Positions 58,699-64,000 of a DNA stretch of 64,000 nucleotides are shown in pieces. The first letter of the stretch is position 1. The number at the start of each line of letters is the position of its first letter. A program made the position numbers and the translations under genes. Below the pieces are notes generated by a model, which saw only the letters and a list, made by a program, of their open reading frames with translations, was not told the origin of the DNA and did no database searches. The stretch lies in contig NZ_JARRAB010000007.1 of the NCBI RefSeq assembly GCF_030376615.1, positions 124,001 to 188,000 of the forward strand, given 5' to 3'. This stretch comes from Pseudomonas sp. sp1636 (GTDB lineage Bacteria > Pseudomonadota > Gammaproteobacteria > Pseudomonadales > Pseudomonadaceae).

Positions 58699-60351
58699 AT
58701 GCACAGCCTCAACCCCTATGAATACGGCATGCCGCGCGATGCGGCCAACTTTCAGGCGCTCAGCCCCTTGAGTTTTCTCGAGCGCGCGGCGAGTGTCTAC
58801 CCGCAGCGCACGGCACTGATCAACGGTAGCCTGCGGCAGACCTGGGGCGAGACTTACAGCCGCTGCATTCGCCTGGCCTCGGCGCTGGCGCGGCATGGCA
58901 TTGGCCTGGGCGATACGGTGGCGGTGATCGCGCCGAACGGCCCGGCGATGTTCGAGGCGCACTTCGGCGTGCCCATGTGCGGGGCGGTACTCAATGCCAT
59001 CAACACCCGTCTGGATGCCGAAGCCATCGCCTTTATCCTGCAGCATGGCGAAGCCAAGGTGCTGCTGGTCGACAAGGAGTTCGGCGAACTGGTGCAGCGT
59101 GCCACCAGCAACCTGTCCAAGCGGCCGTTGATCATCGGCATCGACGACCCGGAATATCAGGACGGCCAACTGATCGGCCAGTTCGACTACGAGGCGCTGC
59201 TGGCCGAGGGCGACCCGGACTATGCCTGGCAGATGCCGGCCGACGAGTGGCAGGCGATCTCGCTCAACTACACCTCCGGCACCACCGGCAACCCCAAGGG
59301 CGTGGTTTACCACCACCGCGGCGCGCATCTGAATGCGCTGTCCAATGCCATGTGCTGGGACATGAGCCGCTTCCCGGTGTACCTGTGGACGCTGCCGATG
59401 TTCCACTGCAACGGCTGGTGTTTCCCCTGGGCGCTGGCCGCCTATGTCGGCACCAGCGTGTGCCTGCGCCAGGTGCGGGCCGAGGCGATCTATCCGCTGC
59501 TCGCCGAGCATGGCGTCGACCACTTCTGCGGCGCGCCGATCGTGCTGAATATGCTGGCCAACGCCGCCGATGACTTGAAGGCGCTGAAGACCCGCCCGGT
59601 TAAAGTCCTCACCGCCGGCGCCGCGCCCCCCGCGGCGGTGATCGAGGCCATGGAGGCCCTGGAATTTCGCGTCACCCACGTCTACGGCCTGACCGAAACC
59701 TACGGCCCCAGCGTGGCCTGCGAGTGGAAGGAGGAGTGGGACAGTGAAACCCCGGAGCAGCGTGCCCGCCTGAAATCCCGTCAGGGCGTGCGCGCGCCGC
59801 TACTCGACGGCCTGATGGTGGCCGACCCGGAGACTCTGCTGCCGGTGCCCAAGGACGGCGAGACCATCGGCGAAATTTTCATGCGCGGCAACGTGGTGAT
59901 GAAGGGTTACCTGAAGAACCCGACCGCCACCGCCGAGTGCTTCGCCGGCGGCTGGTTCCACTCCGGCGACCTGGCGGTGTGGCACGCGGACGGCTACGTC
60001 GAGATCAAGGATCGTTCCAAGGACATCATCATCTCCGGCGGCGAGAACATCTCCTCGATCGAGGTCGAAGACGTGCTCTACCGCCACCCGCAGATTCTCG
60101 AGGCGGCGGTGGTGGCCATGCCCAGCGACAAGTGGGGCGAAACCCCCTGTGCCTTCGTCACCCCCAAGCCGGGGGTCGAGCTGACGGTCGCGGAGGTGAT
60201 CGGCTTCTGTCAGCAGCGCATGGCGCGCTTCAAGGTGCCCGGTTGCGTGGTCTTCACCGCGCTGCCGAAAACCGCCACCGGCAAGGTGCAGAAGTTCGTG
60301 TTGCGCGAACAGGCGCGGGCGCTGGCGGAGGCTGGCCAGAGCGCGAGCTAG
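58699..60351 (+). CDS. Medium/long-chain acyl-CoA synthetase (AlkK/DmdB-like)
   Basis: 550 residues, a cytosolic ANL ligase. LNYTSGTTGNPKGVVYHHRG is the P-loop, VYGLTETYGPS the A5 motif, GWFHSGDLAVWHADGYVEIK DRSKDIII the hinge and KTATGKVQKFVLRE the catalytic lysine. The N terminus and the WTLPMFHCNGWCFPWALAA stretch resemble AlkK and methylmercaptopropionyl-CoA ligases. Exact chain preference unknown. It stands alone between fabY and the arc genes, where P. aeruginosa has no gene. CGGGAG precedes the ATG. Confidence 0.87.
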   Translation: MHSLNPYEYGMPRDAANFQALSPLSFLERAASVYPQRTALINGSLRQTWGETYSRCIRLASALARHGIGLGDTVAVIAPNGPAMFEAHFGVPMCGAVLNAINTRLDAEAIAFILQHGEAKVLLVDKEFGELVQRATSNLSKRPLIIGIDDPEYQDGQLIGQFDYEALLAEGDPDYAWQMPADEWQAISLNYTSGTTGNPKGVVYHHRGAHLNALSNAMCWDMSRFPVYLWTLPMFHCNGWCFPWALAAYVGTSVCLRQVRAEAIYPLLAEHGVDHFCGAPIVLNMLANAADDLKALKTRPVKVLTAGAAPPAAVIEAMEALEFRVTHVYGLTETYGPSVACEWKEEWDSETPEQRARLKSRQGVRAPLLDGLMVADPETLLPVPKDGETIGEIFMRGNVVMKGYLKNPTATAECFAGGWFHSGDLAVWHADGYVEIKDRSKDIIISGGENISSIEVEDVLYRHPQILEAAVVAMPSDKWGETPCAFVTPKPGVELTVAEVIGFCQQRMARFKVPGCVVFTALPKTATGKVQKFVLREQARALAEAGQSAS

Positions 60352-60430
60352 GAGGCGGGCGGACTTAACGCCGTTCTACTGCGGAAAAGTCCGACAGGCT
60401 CCCGGGGCCGGTCAGCGGGGCGCGGGCAAC

Positions 60431-61360
60431 TCAACGGTAGTCGATGCCGCCGCTGTGGATGCTGATGCGGGTGCCGGCCGTGCCTTGGACAAGCCCCTCG
60501 ATATCCCCCAGCGCGCCGATTACCGCGACCTTGCCGGTGTGCCGGGCGAATTCGCAGGCGGCCTGGATCTTGGGCCCCATGGAGCCGGCAGCAAAGGGCA
60601 GTCGCTCCAGCGCATCCGGATGGGCCTGGGCGATGGCCTTCTGCGTGGGTTGGCCCCAGTCGACGAAGGCCGCGTTGACGTCGGTGGCGATCAGCAGCAG
60701 ATCGGCGTCCAGCTGTTCGGCCAGCAGCGCCGAGCAGAGATCCTTGTCGATCACCGCCTCGATGCCCTTGAGCTGGCGGTTTTCGTCGTAGACGGTGGGG
60801 ATGCCGCCGCCGCCGGCGCAGATCACCACCGTGCCTTTGTCCAGCAGCCACTGGATCGGGCGGATCTCGAAAATCCGCTTGGGTCTGGGGCTGGCCACCA
60901 CGCGGCGAAATTGCGCGCCATCGGCGGCCATGCTCCAGCCTTTTTCGCGCGCCAGGTGTTCGGCCTCCGCTTGGCTGTAGAGTGGGCCGATCGGCTTGCT
61001 CGGGTGCTGCAAGGCCGGGTCGGCCGGGTCGACTTCGACCTGGGTCAGCAGGGTGGCGAAGGGCACCTCGAACGGCAACAGGTTGCCCAGTTCCTGTTCG
61101 ATCATGTAGCCGATCATGCCTTCGGTCTCGGCCCCCAGCACGTCCAGCGGGTAGGGGCTGTCCGGGCTGTAGGCGGCATTCTGCAAGGCCAGCAGGCCCA
61201 CCTGCGGGCCGTTGCCGTGGACGATCAGCAGTTGCTTGCCGGGGGCGATCCTGGCGATCTGCGTGCAGGCGCTGCGCACGTTGTCGCGCTGGTTCTGCGC
61301 GCTCAGGGGTTCGCCACGACGCAACAGGGCGTTGCCGCCCAGGGCGATTACGATACGCAT
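60431..61360 (-). CDS. arcC: Carbamate kinase
   Basis: 309 residues. Makes ATP from carbamoyl phosphate, the last step of the arginine deiminase pathway. [48 protein letters not shown] and [16 protein letters not shown] are family-typical. ATG 61360 is preferred to an upstream in-frame start at 61546, which overlaps arcB. Separated from arcB by 28 bp; last gene of the arc operon. Confidence 0.96.
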   Translation of the reverse strand: MRIVIALGGNALLRRGEPLSAQNQRDNVRSACTQIARIAPGKQLLIVHGNGPQVGLLALQNAAYSPDSPYPLDVLGAETEGMIGYMIEQELGNLLPFEVPFATLLTQVEVDPADPALQHPSKPIGPLYSQAEAEHLAREKGWSMAADGAQFRRVVASPRPKRIFEIRPIQWLLDKGTVVICAGGGGIPTVYDENRQLKGIEAVIDKDLCSALLAEQLDADLLLIATDVNAAFVDWGQPTQKAIAQAHPDALERLPFAAGSMGPKIQAACEFARHTGKVAVIGALGDIEGLVQGTAGTRISIHSGGIDYR

Positions 61361-61388
61361 GCTCGATCTCCTTGCGCGCGTTCGGCGC

Positions 61389-62399
61389 TCATATATCGCC
61401 GAGGGTGGCGACCAACACCGCCTTGATCGTATGCATGCGGTTTTCCGCCTGCTCGAAGGCGATACAGGCCGGCGATTCGAAGACCTGGTCGGTGACTTCG
61501 ATACCGTCGGCCAGGTGCGGATATTGTGCGGCGATCTGCCGGCCAAGCTCGGTCTCGCTGTTGTGCAGCGCCGGCAGGCAGTGCATGAACTTGATCCGCG
61601 GGTTGCCGCTGGCTTTCATCATCTCGGCGTTGACCTGGTAGGGCAGCAGCAACTGAATGCGCTCGGCCCAGGCCTGAACCGGCTCGCCCATGGAGACCCA
61701 GACATCGGTGTGGATGAAATCAACGCCCTGCACCGCCGCCTTGGCATCTTCGCTCAGGCTGATGCGCGCGCCACTTTCGCCGGCAAAGGCCTGGCACTGT
61801 TTGACCAGGGCTGCGTCCGGCCAGAGCGCCTGGGGCGCGGCGATGCGCACGTCCATGCCGAGCTTGGCGCCGACCAGCAGCAGCGAATTGCCCATATTGT
61901 TGCGCGCGTCACCCAGGTAGGCGTAGCTGATGTCGTGCAGCGGCTTGTCGCTGTGCTCGCGCATGGTCAGCACGTCGGCGAGCATCTGCGTGGGGTGGTA
62001 CTCGTCGGTCAGGCCATTGAATACCGGCACCCCGGCGAACTTGGCCAGTTCCTCGACGATTTGCTGATGGTAGCCACGGTATTCGATGGCGTCGTACAGG
62101 CGCCCGAGTACCCGCGCGGTGTCCTTCATGGTCTCCTTGTGGCCGATCTGCGAGGAGCCCGGGTCGATAAAGGTGACATTGGCACCCTGGTCATAGGCCG
62201 CCACTTCGAAGGCGCAGCGGGTGCGGGTCGAGCTCTTCTCGAAGATCAGTGCGATGTTCTTGCGCTTGAGGTGCTGTTGCTCGGTGCCGGTGTACTTGGC
62301 GTGCTTGAGGTCGCGGGCCAGATCCAGCAGGTAGTGCAACTCCTGAGGGCTATGGTGCATCAGGCTGAGCAGGTTGCGGTTGTGCAGATTAAACGCCAT
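61389..62399 (-). CDS. arcB: Catabolic ornithine carbamoyltransferase
   Basis: 336 residues. Phosphorolyses citrulline to ornithine and carbamoyl phosphate. [18 protein letters not shown] (carbamoyl phosphate loop), [21 protein letters not shown] and the ornithine motif [10 protein letters not shown] are present. [20 protein letters not shown] is typical of the catabolic enzyme of pseudomonads, and position between arcA and arcC confirms it. Confidence 0.96.
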   Translation of the reverse strand: MAFNLHNRNLLSLMHHSPQELHYLLDLARDLKHAKYTGTEQQHLKRKNIALIFEKSSTRTRCAFEVAAYDQGANVTFIDPGSSQIGHKETMKDTARVLGRLYDAIEYRGYHQQIVEELAKFAGVPVFNGLTDEYHPTQMLADVLTMREHSDKPLHDISYAYLGDARNNMGNSLLLVGAKLGMDVRIAAPQALWPDAALVKQCQAFAGESGARISLSEDAKAAVQGVDFIHTDVWVSMGEPVQAWAERIQLLLPYQVNAEMMKASGNPRIKFMHCLPALHNSETELGRQIAAQYPHLADGIEVTDQVFESPACIAFEQAENRMHTIKAVLVATLGDI

Positions 62400-62457
62400 G
62401 ACAATGTCCTTGTGAAAAATGGGCGCGGCAGGCCTGGGTAAAGCCTGCCGTGCACAA

Positions 62458-63711
62458 TCAGTAATCGACAGGATCGCGGACGATTGGGCAGCTCATGCAA
62501 TGCCCGCCGCCACGACCGCGGCCCAGTTCGCTGGCGTCGATGGTGATGACTTCCACCCCGGCCTTGCGCAGTTGGGTGTTGGTGTAGGTATTGCGGTCGT
62601 AGCCGATCACCACGCCGGGTTCGAGGGCCAGTACGTTGTTGCCGTCGTCCCATTGCTCGCGTTCGGCCTCGTAGCTGTCACCGCCGGTCTGCACGGTGCG
62701 CAGTTGCTTGAGGTTGAGCGCTTCGGCCACCACCTGCAGGAAGGGCTGCTGCTCGCGGCGAATGTCGATGCCGCCCGGTTTGCTCGGGTCGGGGCGCAGG
62801 CTGAACGGCACTATCTGGTTGACCACGTCGGGGAAGATGGTCACCAGGTCGCGGTCGCAGAAGCTGAACACCGTGTCCAGGTGCATGGCCGCGCGCGATT
62901 GCGGCAGGCCGGCGACTATCACCCGTTCGACCGCGCCCTTGGCGAACAGATTCTGCGCCAGCTGGCCGATGGCCTGGCGCGAGCTGCGTTCGCCCATGCC
63001 GATCAGCACTACGCCGTTACCGATCGGCATGACGTCGCCGCCTTCCAGGCTGGCCGAGCCGTGGTCGAGCTCCGGATTGCCGTACCAGGTCTCGAACTCG
63101 GCGTTGGCGAAATCGGGGTGGAAGCTGTAGATGGCCGTGGCCAGCAGGGTTTCCTGGCGGCGCGCCGGCCAGTGCATCGGGTTGAGGGTGACGCCGCCGT
63201 AAATCCAGCAACTGGTGTCACGGGTGAACAGCGTATTGGGCAGCGGTGGCACGACAAAGCTGGCCGGGCCGATAAACTCGCCGAGCATCTTCAGGCTGGG
63301 GCTTTCCCCCAGACCCTTGAGCAGGTCGGCCACCGCCACCCCGCCGATCAGATGTTCGGCCAGGGCGCGCGGCGGCAGGCTCTGCAGCCAGCTGCGCAGC
63401 TCATTCTGCAGGCCGATACCGACCAGATTGGCGCTGACCTTGCGGTCGAGAATCCACTGCAGGGCGGCGGGATTCTGCACGGTGTCGCTGAGCAGGTTGT
63501 GCATCTCCACGACCTCGACGCCACGCTCACGCATCTTGCTGACGAAGTCGAAGTGGTCGCGCTTGGCCTGGCTGACCCAGATCACATCGTCGAACAGCAG
63601 GTCGTCGCAGTTGTTCGGGGTCAGGCGCAGGTGTGCCAGGCCGGGCGAGCAGACCAGCACCTTGCGCAGCTTGCCGGCTTCGGAATGCACCCCGAGTTTT
63701 CCAGTACTCAT
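62458..63711 (-). CDS. arcA: Arginine deiminase
   Basis: 417 residues. Converts arginine to citrulline and ammonia. [20 protein letters not shown] near the N terminus, [25 protein letters not shown] and the catalytic Cys in [16 protein letters not shown] (C405). The start is ATG 63711 rather than the in-frame ATG 63720, because AAGG then lies nine bases upstream. 16 bp downstream of arcD. Confidence 0.96.
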   Translation of the reverse strand: MSTGKLGVHSEAGKLRKVLVCSPGLAHLRLTPNNCDDLLFDDVIWVSQAKRDHFDFVSKMRERGVEVVEMHNLLSDTVQNPAALQWILDRKVSANLVGIGLQNELRSWLQSLPPRALAEHLIGGVAVADLLKGLGESPSLKMLGEFIGPASFVVPPLPNTLFTRDTSCWIYGGVTLNPMHWPARRQETLLATAIYSFHPDFANAEFETWYGNPELDHGSASLEGGDVMPIGNGVVLIGMGERSSRQAIGQLAQNLFAKGAVERVIVAGLPQSRAAMHLDTVFSFCDRDLVTIFPDVVNQIVPFSLRPDPSKPGGIDIRREQQPFLQVVAEALNLKQLRTVQTGGDSYEAEREQWDDGNNVLALEPGVVIGYDRNTYTNTQLRKAGVEVITIDASELGRGRGGGHCMSCPIVRDPVDY

Positions 63712-63727
63712 GTCATACATCCTTCTG

Positions 63728-64000
63728 TTAGAGGTTGAGGAAGCCGGCGTAGAGGCCGTAGGCGGCGATGCCGGCGCCGACCAATACGGCGAGAAAGATC
63801 AGGCCTTCCAGGGGGGCGAACACCGGCTGGCCCTGCTCGCGCCTGGCCTTGGCGAACAGAATGGCGCCCGGGGCATAGAGCAGCGCCGACAGCAGGACGT
63901 ACTGCACCCCGCCGGCATACACCAGCCACAGCGCGTAGATCATCGCGATCAGGCCGATCAGCAGATCCTTGCGCCGCGCCGCGGCTTGGTTCTCGTAGGT
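63728..64000 (-). CDS. arcD: Arginine/ornithine antiporter, C-terminal 91 residues
   Basis: The frame is open to the right edge and ends in TAA/CTC context after FLNL. It reads [20 protein letters not shown], then membrane segments [20 protein letters not shown] and [20 protein letters not shown] joined by [17 protein letters not shown], the C-terminal end of ArcD. It exchanges external arginine for ornithine. The promoter of the operon, normally under the anaerobic regulator ANR, lies outside the window. Confidence 0.92.
   Translation of the reverse strand, partial: TYENQAAARRKDLLIGLIAMIYALWLVYAGGVQYVLLSALLYAPGAILFAKARREQGQPVFAPLEGLIFLAVLVGAGIAAYGLYAGFLNL

Overview
The window is a high-GC gammaproteobacterial chromosome segment that reads as Pseudomonas. 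The reasons are the arcDABC arginine deiminase order, a FabY-type initiating ketoacyl-ACP synthase next to cysQ-nudE-yrfG, the epd-pgk-fba run behind tkt and metK, and pseudomonad REP-like repeats in the intergenic gaps. I see no rRNA, tRNA, CRISPR array, prophage or intact insertion sequence. Product names come from motif recognition only; no database search was run.

Layout. 1-6.6 kb: SAM-cycle genes. ahcY runs off the left edge and is read from a sigma70-like promoter through a SAH riboswitch. After a cytochrome c' lipoprotein gene and ligB comes metK, in an operon with an ArsR-methyltransferase fusion resembling the SAH-sensing repressor SahR, preceded by a 44-bp perfect palindrome. 6.8-12.4 kb: tkt, epd, pgk and fba (pentose phosphate, vitamin B6 precursor and glycolysis). 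12.7-30.1 kb: housekeeping and accessory genes: a YgjP-like metallopeptidase, DUF2789, GreA/B-like and HDOD proteins, YccS, an NfeD-stomatin pair, ald, a PAP2 phosphatase, hslO, pckA, a GGDEF-EAL protein and a RecQ helicase. 30.2-35.4 kb: a LysR regulator divergent from a five-gene amine or opine oxidation operon with a RidA protein and an orphan solute-binding protein.

35.5-40.9 kb is the least orderly part: lower GC, three copies of a terminal-inverted-repeat element, two decayed genes, and a few small genes (cupin, membrane protein, HPF-like). 40.9-46.5 kb: an MFS carrier, an ACP-adenylation-PlsC fusion, and two tandem glycine-zipper proteins with His-rich tails. 46.8-54.2 kb: a ModE-like regulator divergent from a soluble NAD-dependent formate dehydrogenase operon (fdsGBAD-fdhD). 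54.2-64 kb: yrfG, nudE-cysQ, fabY, an acyl-CoA synthetase and arcD(partial)-arcA-arcB-arcC.

Two themes stand out. First, the SAM cycle seems to be sensed twice through SAH: by RNA upstream of ahcY and by a SahR-like protein upstream of metK. Second, a small non-coding element family (60 to 262 bp, ends related to CTAGCAGGCCGTTGAAAAAC) recurs six times: between the SAH riboswitch and ahcY, at a stop codon, on both sides of ligB, and at the break-points of two pseudogenes.
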